Below the pieces are notes generated by a model, which worked only from the letters and a program-made list of their open reading frames with translations, ran no database searches and was not told the origin of the DNA. From Sebastes aleutianus (lineage: Eukaryota; Chordata; Actinopteri; Perciformes; Sebastidae), in assembly GCA_916700875.1 (NCBI GenBank), contig CAKAKS010000039.1, forward strand, positions 6,907,544 to 6,971,543: DNA of 64,000 bases, given 5' to 3'. Shown one piece after another: positions 16,801 to 28,299 of the stretch. Position 1 is the first letter of the stretch. Every line of letters starts with the position of its first letter. Position numbers and translations under genes: made by a program.

Positions 16801-17632
16801 TTAGCTCCAAGGGTACAAATCTGGATTTACCTTGTGCTTTATACCTTTCTGAGAGGGACAAGAGGGTCAAAAAAGAGGAAACATCCTGTCTTGGGGCACA
16901 ATAAAGTGTTTCAATATTTAAACAATCCACCTTTTTTACCAGTCCTGTCAGTAAATGCAGCCTCACCTTCTCCAGCACGCCATTCAAACCAACTGGAATC
17001 ACATAACAGCTCCCTCTTGTGGCGTGGGTCAAACACTGCAGGTAGTCTCTAGTGTTGCTGTCCAGCTGACCTCCTGAGTCCTGCAGGTAGAAGACGTTCA
17101 CAGGCCTCCCGCCTGCCAGAGCGGGCAGGGCTGCCAGCACGGCCTCCGGCTGGTCGGGGAGGTCCGTGCAGAGCAGGTGGATGGCGTGACAGGCGGGGTC
17201 GGTGAGGGCCACACTCAGGGCGGCCAGGAGGTCCCTGCCGGGGCTGCAGCTGATGGAGTGGATCCAGGACAGAGCCATGTACACTGTGTCAGGAGCACAG
17301 GGCAGCATGTGGTGAGACCAGCAGGTCAACTGCAAAGGAAGAAGAGTAAATATTCTTCTAAGAGCCTTTCTGAGTTTCAGTAACTCTGATGTTGGTGTTG
17401 TAATGAGCCGTCAGTCCCACCTCACCTTGCCCGAGAACGTCATGATGTTGAAGAGAGAGTCCCTGAGTGAAGCCTTTGTCAGCAGGGTCTGGATCAGCAG
17501 GCGTTTCACTGACCCCAGAGCAGCTCTCATGCTCTCTGAACTGTCCACGACAAAAGTGACGTTGCATCTCTGTTTGCCCAGAAACGGAGGAACCAGTGCA
17601 GCCTCAGAGGCCGCCGTCTGCCTGGACGTCAT
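13862..17632 (-). CDS. c11orf16: C11orf16-like protein with VWA and DUF4537 regions
   Basis: Minus-strand exons: 17639-17426 (ATG at 17632), 17329-16967, 16644-16606, 16536-16415, 16089-15987, 15386-15149 and 14391-13862. The phases agree and give about 533 residues. Residues about 23-185 form a von Willebrand factor A domain: VTFVVDSSES (metal-site DxSxS at 30-34) and later HLLCTDLPD. A DUF4537 (Tudor-like) region follows at about 250-360 with CRVLARREVDGLYYLGT and WEPDLRRYGPGRV. The C-terminus has a serine run and PPWRYWRQTGPEP, matching my recollection of human C11orf16. Function is unknown; VWA domains usually bind protein partners through a metal ion. The start could lie in an upstream exon. 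The VWA part is not in human C11orf16 as I remember it. Confidence 0.82.
14515..14895. repeat. Diverged tandem duplication in c11orf16 last intron
   Basis: Two AT-rich blocks, about 14515-14690 and 14695-14895, share GGAAAATGTGAAACCA, GGAAATGCAA and AAATGTAGAT in the same order. Each is roughly 180-200 bp. No coding content. Confidence 0.6.
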
Positions 17633-17662
17633 CCCTGTACTGCAGTAATGTCAGGAAGTTAG

Positions 17663-17946
17663 GGCTGTCCTCGACCAAAGAAAGACTTAGTCGACTAACA
17701 CTCGATCGATTAGTTGATTTAATCGACAGATCTGTAAGTTATGTAAGTTATCTGTAGTTTCTCCACAAAGAATCACATAAAAGCACCACTTTAAATCTTG
17801 TGTTTACCAGAGATGTGCTCATAAGTTTCTCAGAAATAAATGATCCAGTATGAAAAAAAAGCATAAAAAATTACTAATCGACTGAAGAAATCTTAGTTGA
17901 CCAAGACCAAAACGACCGATTAGTCGACTAAGAGGGAGCAGCCCTA
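17663..17946. mobile_element. MITE, family R4 copy 1
   Basis: It begins AGGGCTGTCCTCGACCAAAG and ends GTCGACTAAGAGGGAGCAGCCCTA. The repeated TTAGTCGACTAA and GATTAGTTGATTTAATCGAC motifs are inverted around the centre. A second copy lies at about 51380-51660 in wee1 intron 8. It sits just upstream of the first supported c11orf16 coding exon. Confidence 0.7.
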
Positions 17947-18262
17947 CAGGAAATCACACAATTTTATTTTATTTTCATGTTTCTTTTGCATAATTTAATA
18001 ATTGAAGGTAACAGGAAAAAAAATGCAAAAAAAAAGAGAGACAGGGAAAATAAAACAACGATAAGTTGCTGAAAACAATGAGTCTAAAAAAATGTGGTCA
18101 TTTATAGTTTGTTTTTTCCGCACTATGTATACAATTTAAACCATGAAAGTGCTCTGTACATGCAAGATTCAAACATCTAATATGCAAAAACATATGGCGG
18201 TTCACTTCTACAAAATACTTTTACAGCATGAGAAAACAGGACCCAGTATAGGATTTAATATT

Positions 18263-18611
18263 AAGGGCTGTACATAATTGCAAGGTGTGCGTTATAGGAG
18301 AAGATAATAATATCATATGAAACTAGAAAAACCTAAAGAATCCATTGGTACCAACCATGTCATACTAGCTTGTCACAAAGGAAGTTAAATAATGCTCCAA
18401 ACTTACGCTAAATGTTGGCGAGGAAAAACTCTCATGGCCATTTTCAAAGGGGTCCCTTGACCTCTGACCTCAAGATATGTGAATGAAAATGGGTTCTATG
18501 GGTACCCACGAGGCTCCCCTTTACAGACATGCCCACTTTATGATAATCACATGCAGTTTGCGATCATGCGATTAATCACGATTAAATATGTGAATCGATT
18601 GACAGCCCTAG
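18263..18611. mobile_element. Transposon family R1 copy 2 (shortened)
   Basis: It shares with the copy at 52-698 the strings ATATGAAACTAGAAAA, CCAACCATGTCATACTAGCT and CCTTGACCTCTGACCTCAAG, and ends TCGATTGACAGCCCTAG. About half the length of the other copies is missing. The DR1-like motif is 18458-18470. Confidence 0.7.
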
Positions 18612-18879
18612 TAATACAACTATCTGAAAAGGACCATTCTGCCCAACAAGTAGGCTACTTTTAGTTTAATACTTTAAGTAAATTTTGCTGTTAATACTTT
18701 TGTACTTTTTCTTAAGTGAAAACTTGAATGTAGAACTTTTACGTATTGTTACAGAACGGTATTACTACTTTTACTTAAGTAAAAGATATGAGTACTTCTT
18801 CCACCACTGTTTAGAACGTATCCTCCCTTTGTCTTTGCTCTGAAAGTTAATACGCAGATAAACTGATTGGGTACATTAC

Positions 18880-19030
18880 CTTCAGTTTTTATGTTGTTTT
18901 CAGTCAGCTGCAGACGACAACCTCGCCTCACTGTTGATGTTGGTTTCCACGGAGACACGTTAAAGACCCAGAGAGTCAGTCTTCTTCTCGGCCGGTCTGA
19001 CCGGGGAGCGTTACCAAACACTGCTGTCAC
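18880..19030 (-). other. Possible 5' exon of c11orf16
   Basis: On the minus strand, sequence downstream of an X-box-like site ends in the donor CTGAAG|GTAATG (exon end 18880). An open frame covers it, but splicing to 17639 does not keep a single reading frame, so it would have to be 5' UTR. Weak inference. Confidence 0.3.
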
Positions 19031-19036
19031 GTTACG

Positions 19037-19050
19037 GTTGCTATGGTGCC
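19037..19050 (-). promoter_or_regulatory. RFX X-box-like site upstream of c11orf16
   Basis: GTTGCTATGGTGCC matches most positions of the RFX X-box (GTNRCC...RGYAAC), which drives ciliary genes. It lies about 1.4 kb upstream of the c11orf16 ATG and next to the candidate 5' exon. A chance match is possible. Confidence 0.35.
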
Positions 19051-19099
19051 GTCAGAGGTCAGCTGAGCAACTAAAGCTGCTCTCCATCCCTTCTTGAAC

Positions 19100-20640
19100 G
19101 GGCAAGGGTGAGAAATTATCTCTGCTGGTGCTGTTCTGTTTTACATCTTATTAACAGTGATAATTATGTCAGGCTACCTTTGGCTGGCCCAGTTTCATAA
19201 ATAGCTCTCAGATAAAATAAGGCCAAGTTATTTAAGATTTTCCAAAAGTGCTCAACTTCCTGTGAAAACTGATGCAAAAACTCAGATCATTTGTGATTTT
19301 ATTTGATATCCAGTGCTGCACTTTGCTACAGTCGTGTGATAAAACACATCATAAGTGTCAGTATAATTTTGTAAACATTAAAAGGCAGTGACCTCAATGC
19401 AAATACACCTTTCTGACCTAGAAAATACATTTATAAAATACAGTAGATAAACAGTCGTATGCAATAGATTGTGCTAAGTTTATCAGCTACACTTGACAGG
19501 AACCTTTGTTCTCCTGGATTGATTTCCAGCTATAATACTAGTGTATGTCTGGCAGAACGATGTTTATATATGAGATACAAGAGCTATAAATCACAATTCT
19601 ATCAGAATCTTAAAGTCTACAGCGCTACAAGTTCAGTAAATCATTTGTTTTCTAGCTGCACAATACGCTCTACTGCAGTGACCGCTAAAACATGATCATC
19701 TAAGAATGCTATTCATGCAGCGAGGAGCTGTTTGTGGGAGAAGCTGCTGTGTAAACCGCTGCATTTCTGTAAAGCTACGTGAAGTCAGAGCGGATTATCT
19801 GACTCATGGATGCAGCAAACACACAGGCAGAGAGAAAGTGAGAATTAATGAGGTGAGAAATCTGAAGTTCCCCAACGAGGCCTCTAGTTTTAAGAGTAAA
19901 TATTTGTATTGCTTTTGGTCACTGTGTGTTGTTGTTGTTGTCGTCACAGCATTCTGAAGACAGAAGATCTGTTGTGCAAAAAGAAGAGAAGAAGCAGAAA
20001 GGACTTAGTGAGTGTCCATTGTCCAAAAACGTCAAATGAATGTTTTACACATCCTGATTCAAAGAAATTAGAGCTGCAATGATTAATCGATTAGTTGTCA
20101 ACTATTAAATTAATTGCCAAGTATTTCGATAATCCATTCATCGGTTTGAGTAATATTTTCAGTCAAAACTTTCTGATTCCAGCCTCTTAAATCTGAATAT
20201 ATCCTGGTTTCTTTACTCCTCTATGACAGTAAACTGAATATCTTTGAGTTGTGGACAAAACAAGACATTTGAGGACATCATCTTGGGCTTTGGGAAACAC
20301 TGATCGACAATTTTTCACCATTTTCTGACATTTTTTTGACCAAACAACTCGATCGATTAATCGAGAAAATAATCAACAGATTAATCAACAATGAAAATAA
20401 ATGTGTTTTGCTGGAACATTTCAATATATAAACAAATCTAAGATGCTATTTTTAAGTAGTATTTTGTGATTGCGAGTGCATTTAGTGTGATAACCTTTTG
20501 CACTGGTTTGCAGCATTTCTGTGGATTAACAGTTCAATTTGTTCAATAACAGCCAGAAATGCACAACTGCCACAACAGTTTGTCCACAAAACAAATTTGG
20601 CCACACAATATTTGCACCATGAAAAGAGTTTTGTGGAACA
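19100..20640. other. Intergenic c11orf16-nrip3
   Basis: No splice-consistent exon or RNA gene is seen. It contains one family R5 repeat (20068-20397); the rest is low-complexity AT-rich DNA. Confidence 0.5.
20068..20397. mobile_element. Interspersed repeat, family R5
   Basis: It begins AGAGCTGCAATGATTAATCG and ends with inverted GATTAATCGAGAAAATAATC-type sequence. Shared interior strings are AACTGAATATCTTTG and GACAAAACAAGACATTTGA. Other copies or pieces: 33695-34023 (reversed), about 38520-38760, 48340-48540, 52040-52132, 57765-58090 and 59195-59515. It is the most frequent repeat here, probably an old MITE. Confidence 0.7.
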
Positions 20641-20648
20641 ATATGCAC

Positions 20649-20654
20649 TTTATT
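20649..20654 (-). terminator. nrip3 polyadenylation signal
   Basis: TTTATT on the plus strand reads AATAAA on the minus strand, about 155 bases past the nrip3 stop codon. Confidence 0.5.
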
Positions 20655-20809
20655 CCACTTGTTAACAATTAATGATATAGTATTTATATTATACTCATTC
20701 CACATAAAAGAGTGATAGTGTGGAACTGAGGGTCCGCGTATATGAAGTACAATTATACCTAAAAGAGGACGTGAACTCTCAGTTTTCACTCTGTTATGGT
20801 ACTGAAATG

Positions 20810-22902
20810 TTACCTTTCGTTGAATGGCTTTTTGGCAAACTGAAGTTGTTCCCTCACACTCGTCCCAAACACCAACATCTGCTTCTCAGTGTCAATTACA
20901 CACTGCAAAAAAAAAGAGAAAGATAATATACCAACACATCACACATTTACATGCAGGTAGAAACCACATTTGTACTTATTTTGCCCCACTAGTGGTAAAG
21001 ATGAAAGAATAGCAAAGCAATTGTGTCTATTAGTTAGTTAGTCTATGAACTCTAATTATTTACGTCACTATGTTGCTGAAGATCTTAAAGAGTTCCTCCT
21101 GTGATTGGATGATTGATTGAGTCTGAGCAGTAGCCGTTGGGAAGTAGATGATTTAAGATTCAAGGTAAATTGGTTGTAAATTAATTGAAAATAAATTGCT
21201 AACTTATTTAATTAACTGCAATATGCCTAACATTCCCCCAGTTCCAACTTTTCAGTTACTTTTCTTTGTCTTAAGTGTAAATTTAATTGAATATCTTTCA
21301 ATTATCAATTAATTAATTATAATAATTAAATAATAATAATTGGCAAATTCATTGATAATGAAAATAATTTATATTTTAGCCCTATTCCTGACAAAAATCT
21401 GCCTAGAGGACAATGTTGGGTCGGCACAGCAAGACCACTAATTTTGGACAAGATATGAAATCAAAACATAATTTTATATGTAAAATATGAAGTCTCTAAA
21501 ATAATTGCCATGCTCACCTTGAGTGACTTTAATGTCTTGTTGCCCAGGGACATCAGTGGTCTGTTACTTTCTGCAAATAAATAAATGTAATTGGCGGACA
21601 ATAATATTATAAAAAATGTCTTAAAATCACTGGTTATAGTCACAAAAATCAGTGCTTTGTTTAATCTTATTCATCTTCCTTACCTACTATGGCAAAGGAG
21701 CACATTACTCTGAGCTGCCCAATGGTCAGGCTAAGTTCTCTGATGTGTCCATCGATGCAGAGCTTCCTCTGAAATGGAAAACCATCCGTCTCCATTTTGT
21801 TCTCCTCAACCAGATCCTTCAAACTTTGAGAGAAACAAAAAGAAACGACTCACTCAATAGCCTGTTAGTGACCAAATGTACATCAAATGGACAGATAATG
21901 AGCATCTCTCACCCTGATCTCTCCACAGTCAGTGAAGACATCAGGTTCAGTTTGCAGCCGGTGTCAATCAGCACATTCACCTCCCGTCCTAAACACTGCA
22001 AACAAAGCAGCAACTCATTACTGGTTATAATTCTGATGAAGTAATTATATTGGAGTATATGTTCAAAGTAATCTAAATATTTTTAATATGTATGTAATCA
22101 CTCACCTTGCAGGGCACATAGATGAAATCTTCCTCCTCTCCTTCTTCTTCATCTTCATGTGAATTGAAATGAGTACTTCTCAGAAGGACGCCTCCGTTGT
22201 TCGGTGTCACTCCACACATGTTCATCCTTCCCCGGGACACCTTGGCCTCCAGCCAGCGCTTCTGCAGAATATGATGCGGCTGCTATAAATACAAACAAAA
22301 ATAAAAACAAATACAGTTAGAAAATGTGGCCAAGTTCTCGTCTCATCCCTGTTGACCTGGAGCTTAAACACAAATAAATTAATAATAATTATAATTATAA
22401 TTATAATTATAATAATAATAATGTAATAATGCTGCCTTTGACAATTAGGCTAGATAAACTAAAAAGAAAATTTGAGTGTTACTATGTATATATATATATA
22501 TATATATTCAAGACATAATTTCTAGAAACATCTGGAGTCAAGCAAACAAAAAGGGAGACAAACTTCATTTAAATTTTCACAGGTTTTAAGAAATATCTTG
22601 TCAAAAATACAATTGAATTGCATTTCCAATCAATTATTTTACTATAAAATAACTGCAAATATTAGGCTACACTCTTCATTGAAACATCCTTTTAAGAATA
22701 AAATAAATAAAAAATCATAAAAAATTAAAATAATAAAATCAATAAAATATAGTAAAAACAGTGACTCCCCATCATCATAATTTGCAATAGTTCAGCCTAC
22801 TGTAATAAAACCTGAAATTTGATTGAGGCATAATAAGCCCAAGCATGTGTCTATAAGATAAAATAAGATTACATAAATATAAACAGATAAATAAAAAAGT
22901 AA

Positions 22903-22946
<44 letters not shown>

Positions 22947-23388
22947 GAGGTATATAAAACTAAACTAGAATAGAAGTAAAAAATATAAATTATCTTAAAT
23001 TAAGTATTCATACATGTTTGTCTGTATATGGAAATATAATGTAATAAAAGAGTATAACATAACATAATATTGTATAACATAGTGGCCTACAGTATAGTAT
23101 AGTATGGAATATATTAGATATACAAGGTGAAATGTATTAGGCTGATATAGTATAATATAATATAGACTATATTAATAACTATGTCACTATATAATATGAG
23201 GCCTGTTCTAGGAGGCTCACCCCCTGTTTGGAGGTCCCGAGCTTCTTCAGTCCATCCAGAGGCAGCAGGTCAGCTGAGTCCTGATGGAGAAACTGGATGG
23301 CCTGTTTCAGCCTCCTCTGCTGCCTCAGAGCTGCAGCATCCAGAACCCCCGAGTCTCCTCGGTTCTCTGTCCGCGTCCCGGTGTACAT
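20810..23388 (-). CDS. nrip3: Nuclear receptor-interacting protein 3
   Basis: Six minus-strand exons: 23388-23221, 22279-22106, 21995-21913, 21823-21684, 21570-21518 and 20902-20810. Phases agree and give 236 residues; human NRIP3 is about 241. The N-terminal block LRQQRRLKQAIQFLHQDSAD followed by LLPLDGLKKLG matches the family signature. Residues about 112-230 form a retropepsin-like fold: NVLIDTGCKLNLMS carries the DTG motif at 125-127, followed by GHIRELSLTIGQLR. The C-terminus (CVIDTEKQMLVFG) resembles the rest of that domain. Acidic residues cluster at about 94-106. NRIP2/NRIP3 derive from a DDI1-type aspartic protease; proteolysis by NRIP3 is not established as far as I know. Exon 4 uses an AAAG acceptor. 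Confidence 0.93.
22385..22510. repeat. AT-rich microsatellites in nrip3 intron 1
   Basis: An (ATTATA)-type run at about 22388-22415 and a (TA)n run at about 22485-22507. A TAA/ATA trinucleotide microsatellite follows at about 22903-22947 in the same intron. Confidence 0.85.
22903..22947. repeat. (TAA)n microsatellite
   Basis: An uninterrupted trinucleotide run of about 15 units in nrip3 intron 1. Confidence 0.9.
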
Positions 23389-23798
23389 GGTGCGGCTACC
23401 AGAGTCAGAGGGAGGCGGTGTCTCTGGAGCTGTCTGACTGAGTCTGTAATAATAATGAGGGATCCCCGGTTATAAGTTTTAGTGAGGAGGAGACACCCCC
23501 ATCACCATGATCAGGACCTGTGCAGGTAGTCAAGGTAACAGGTAACAATGTGACTTCCGGTCTAAACCTTCAAAATAAAACTCGAGTTAAAAAAAAAATG
23601 TGGTAAAATTATCTGAGATTTTCCTCCTCTAGGTTTGTGAATTGAGGACAACATAAGTGGAATCAAGCAAACAGAGCTTGAGACCACTGATACATTTCAA
23701 TGTGAATGAATTTCAATGTTTTATGAGCCAGAGTACAACAAAAAAATATGAGGACATCAAAAAACTGAATTCCTCTGACTTTCTGTCAAATTAAACCT

Positions 23799-24314
23799 TT
23801 AAAGGTCCCATATTGTAAAAGTGCCATTTTCATGGCTTTTATACTATAAGGCATGTTTAGGCTCTATATAAATACTGTGAAAGTATCGAAACGTTTAATC
23901 CACAGGGAAATACACACAGCCCGTATTCAGAAACTCTGCATTTGATACAAGCCGTCAGGATTTCTGTATATTTGTGATGTCACAAATATACAATATTTAG
24001 ACCCTTTACACAGTCTTAAACAAAAACATTCTAAATGGGTCACAGTTTATATCCTGTTGCAGTCTATGTGAATTACATTAGCTGACAGGAAGTAAACATG
24101 GACCCAAACTGTTGCCTAGCAACGCAATTCTGTTGCAATTCCTTGAAATGTGCTAAAACAGAGCGTTTCAGACAGCGCATGAATACAGGTATATACAAGC
24201 AGACAGTATGAGGAAAGTAAAGGGTTTTTTAACCATTAAAGCATTTAAACGTGCTCTAGTAGAAACCCAAAATACATATGAACCTGAAAATGAGCAAGAT
24301 ATGTCCCCTTTAAG
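23799..24314. mobile_element. MITE, family R2 copy 2
   Basis: It starts TTTAAAGGTCCCATATT. The interior is reversed relative to the copy at 2301 (for example GGAAGTAAACATGGACCCAA), and it ends near GTCCCCTTTAAG. Inverted ends allow either orientation. No coding capacity. Confidence 0.7.
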
Positions 24315-25630
24315 AGAATATAATATATATAGCCAAAAAAGGTTAAACGATATGCCTCTATCGCAAAAAGATAAAACAGCTGAACCACAGTGGCTTGGAA
24401 AGTTTCATATCTGCTATATTTAATCTTAATAATTGGCAAAATTGTCCAGTAGTTTATCAATCTTGGCCAGACTAACTAAATTATAGCCCCAAAAAACAAC
24501 AGACAAGTGTTTATTTAAAGCAAATTGTGAAAGTTTATTTAGCCAAACAAATGCATTTCAAAGTGCTTTATATGGGAATAAAAAACAAGGAATAGAAAAC
24601 AGCCACAGAAAAAGAAAATATAAAACCCTAAAACAATAATAATTAAGATGCAAATAAATTATTAAAAGTTATTAATATGATTGTCTACAAACAATGAATT
24701 GCATAAATACTGATTGCAGTGGTTTTAGAGGGAAAACCACAAGAACTTGTTATAACACCTTGTTTTCGTGGATCTTTAGCAGTTTAATACAAAAAGTATT
24801 AAATGAGGGCTTTTATTTTGACGGTGTCATCCTGTCTGTTTTTGTGTCTGGTGGCAGCTTCAACCTGGAACAAATTGAATCGTGACTCCATTAGAAAAAA
24901 AAATAATGTTGTGAGAGAGAACTAAGAATATAAGAAATAATTATAATTTTAAAAAAAAAGTCAAAGGCTAATTTGTTTTATTTAGGAATAACAATTTTCC
25001 TCACTGAGATATTGAAGCAATACATTAATCTGATATATGGGGGGGAAAAAGACACATAAATAACATAACACATACATTCTTTTTTTAAATAATAATTTTA
25101 CTGTCATTTTGCACGATTATAACTAGGCTACACAACACAAACATCCAATAAACACAAAATAATATAGGCCTACATGAAATATAGTGGAAATAATCTACTA
25201 ATGACAAAAATGTGTGAACATTGCTCCACTTAATCAAAATGATTCTCATTTGTTAATTATGTCCAAATGTTCATTTTAGGAAGCTGGCCACTCTGTGGAC
25301 ATACAAAATTGGATTTAAGATGTTACATACAAATACTGTATGTTTAACTTTTGCACAAATTAAACTGAAGTCATAGAGAACTGATAGTTCAACTATTCAT
25401 CCAATACTATTCAGGATCCATAACTACAACTGTAAAGTATTCTAGTGTTATATCTCTATGATAATCTCGGAGGTATTATAATACTTAATAGTCCAGTTTT
25501 TTTTATTACACACCTGTACACACAGTAGATGTTAAGTCCCTGCAGTGGCTTTCTTGTATTTGTCTAAATGTATTCAAGGACATTCCCTCTACTATAATTT
25601 GTTAATAGAGCACTGACTTAGATCTATCTA
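24315..25630. other. Intergenic nrip3-znf143, no gene seen
   Basis: AT-rich DNA with a retroelement-like piece at about 24510-24640 (AAAGTGCTTTATATGGG). Open frames of 60-70 codons are present by chance on both strands and lack splice signals or known motifs. Confidence 0.5.
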
Positions 25631-26118
25631 TTAAAGGTCCCTTATTATGCTCATTTTCAGGTTCATACTTGTATTTTGTGTTTCTACTAGAACATGTTTA
25701 CATGCTGTAATTTTCAAAAAAAACTTTATTTTCCTCATACTGTTGGCCTGAATATACCTGTATTTACCCTCTGTCTGAAACGCTCCGTTTTAGCGCATAT
25801 TGACGGAATTGCAACGGAATTGCAACAGAATTGCGTCGCTAGGCAACAGCTTGGGTCCATGTGTACTTCCTGTCAGCTGATGATATTCACATACACTGCA
25901 ACCAGGAGTTAACTGCAACACATTTAGAATGTTTACGTTTAAAGCTGTGTAAAGGGTCTAAATATTGTATATTTGTGACATCACAAATGGGCAGAAATGT
26001 GTATTTCCCTGTGGATTGAGCGTTTCAATACTTTCTCAGTATCTATATAGGACGTAAGCCTGCTTTATAATAAAAAAAAACATGAAAATCTCACTTTTTT
26101 ATAATATAGGACCTTTAA
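25631..26118. mobile_element. MITE, family R2 copy 3
   Basis: Same orientation as the copy at 2301: starts TTAAAGGTCCCTTATTATGC, ends TATAGGACCTTTAA, and shares the CTTCCTGTCAGCTGATG block. Confidence 0.75.
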
Positions 26119-26119
26119 T

Positions 26120-27190
26120 GTTTCAGTGTAAGTAAGTTACAAAATTGAGGTACTTGTACTTTACTTGAGTATTTCCATTTTCTGCTACTTTATACTTCTA
26201 CTCCATTTCATTTCTGTAGGCAAACATTTGTAACAAAATATAAATAAACTAATAAATTTGGATGCATTACTATAGGTTAAGCTACCCACCAGTATATAAA
26301 AAGCTACAACCTTAAAGTGATGTAGGCCTAATACATCAATAATTATAATCCAATAATAGCCTACTCTCTGAGCAACACAGAGACACTGATGCACGCTTGA
26401 CTATTGTAACGCCCTCCTTTCTGGTCTACCAAAGAATACAATAAATCAGCTACAATTAATTAAAAACTCTGCTGCACGTGTGCTGACTAAGACCAAAAGG
26501 AGAGCACACATTACGCCTATTTTAAAGTCTTTACACTGGTTACCTGTTAGTTTTCGTATTGATTTTAAAATTATTTTCTTAGTTTATAAGGCACTACATG
26601 ACCTTGCACCAGACTACCTTGCAGAAATGCTTTTGGTTTATGAACCAGGAAGGCCCCTCAGATCCTCCGGTTCTTCTCTTTTAGTTGTTCCGCAAAGCAG
26701 AACAAAAACATTTGGCGATTCTGCTTTCAGCCTTTACGCTCCCAGCCGCTGGAGCAATTGACCTTCCAGAGGAACTGAGAGGAGCTGAAAATATTGATAT
26801 TTTTATGCGGCAACTAAAAACCCATGTATTTAGTCTGGCTTTAATGTCATGTTTTATAATTTTATTGTTTATACTTATTTTATTTATCATCATCATTATA
26901 GTGTTTATTTTAATATATTTTGTTTATCAACATTTTATTGTTGATCCTTACCTCTTTTATTCTATTTTATTAAAATGTCATTATTTTAATACAATCTGCT
27001 TATTTTGTGTAGTTTCATAAAACAAATTTTATTGTTATTTTAGGGTTACTTTTGGTACTTTAAGTATATTTTGATGCTAATATTTGTAGGCTTAATTTAC
27101 TTATGTAAGATTTTAATGCAGGAATTTTACTTGTAAAAGAGTATTTTTTACAATTGCAAAGTATTGCTACTTTTACTCAGCCTGGTCAAA
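26120..27190. repeat. Fish repeat split by a LINE remnant
   Basis: The left half (about 26120-26370, with ACTTGTACTTTACTTGAGTA) and right half (about 27010-27185, ending GCTACTTTTACTCAG) belong to one widespread repeat. Other pieces lie at 1-50, 699-870, 18640-18815, 43545-44070, 56370-56490, 57370-57510 and 58090-58270. The LINE fragment lies between the halves, so it inserted later. Confidence 0.6.
26385..26860 (+). mobile_element. 3' end of a non-LTR retrotransposon ORF (degenerate)
   Basis: Translation from 26480 gives ITPILKSLHWLPVSFRIDF, then FKIIFLVYKALHDLAPDYL. A frameshift near 26750 follows, and the other frame continues LPEELRGAENIDIF and QLKTHVFSLA. This is the C-terminal tail of the reverse-transcriptase ORF of fish LINEs (L2/Rex-like group, from memory). 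No catalytic domain remains. It is a dead fragment. Confidence 0.8.
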
Positions 27191-27559
27191 CTGTTAGATG
27201 CTGTAAATGTGTGTTCTGATGCATTGCTCTGTGTGTCTCTGCTGTCAGGTATCAGCCTCTCTTCTCTTCTTCACTGCATTGCCCACATTCCCTCCTGTTT
27301 TTACCCACACGACCTTGTTTTCAACATGGATGCCGAAAAACCTTCATCTGTGTTTATGTTGCAGCAGAACGAATCTAACCACCTCCTGAGGCTCACCGTG
27401 GCTCATAACCCACGGTGTCCTTTCACGGTATATATATGTATTAAAGCTTAAACATGTATATTCTAACAAACGGCGCTGCTGCGCATCAATCAGAGAGGAA
27501 GAGCCACAACACGAAGACTGACGCGGAATGGCGTCCGCTCAGAGGGACCCGGGACGCTG

Positions 27560-27840
27560 AATAACAACAGCGCAGCCTCTCATCAACCAATCAGAGCGGA
27601 GTAGGCGGGTTCAAGCAGCGGAGGGTTCTGCTGTCATACATGTTCCCGGCGTGGTGGAAGCTGTTTCCTGCACTGGTGCATGGTGGTCGAACAGGAGGAA
27701 TTGTTGGAAATTTTTTCGGAGGTTCGTATATAAATTGGTTTGTTACCCAGTATGCATTATTCCCACAGCCATGTCTGCGAGAGAGAGGAGAGGAGGGAGT
27801 GACAGGCTGCAGCTGGGACTCATATAAAGGATGGATATTA
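27560..27840 (+). promoter_or_regulatory. znf143 promoter region with a ZNF143-type site
   Basis: A GC-richer island at about 27470-27840 precedes znf143. It contains CCAAT at 27587-27591, a reverse CCAAT (ATTGG) at 27734-27738 and a TATATAAA run at about 27727-27734. TACCCAGTATGCATTAT at 27744-27760 closely fits the SBS motif bound by ZNF143 itself (CCCAnnATGCA core). It is the only promoter-like interval upstream of znf143. No exon could be placed with confidence; the first coding exon is at 31996, so a non-coding first exon and a roughly 4-kb intron are inferred. Confidence 0.6.
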
Positions 27841-28299
27841 TAATGTTTTAATAGGAAACACTTGATGACATGCAGCGAGTCTAAATGCTTTATGTTATCA
27901 TGAAGTAGCTCGGTGTTGTTTCCGAGTTGTAGGAGCTTCAGAGGAGACAGATAGCTAGCACCTCCGGCTGTCACACACTCCGCTAACACCTCATTTATTC
28001 ATTTATAATGGTTATATTCTCATTAACGCGACAATCTGCAAGAAACGAGTAAACCACTAAGAAGAAGTCGTGACAGCAGCGGTTCTGTTTGACGTGTTTA
28101 GCTGTTAGCATGGTTAGCTAACACCAACGTTACTCCAACGTTAACGTGACATCTAACATGCTGTCAGTTCAATCAGTGTTTCTAAACAGAACAGCTTCTG
28201 TGTACATGTTAGATAATGTTTCATTATTACACAGTGACAACGTGTGCAAGTCATAGTTGTGCTAACAGCTTGTAGCTAGATGGCTGGCTAGCCTCCCAC

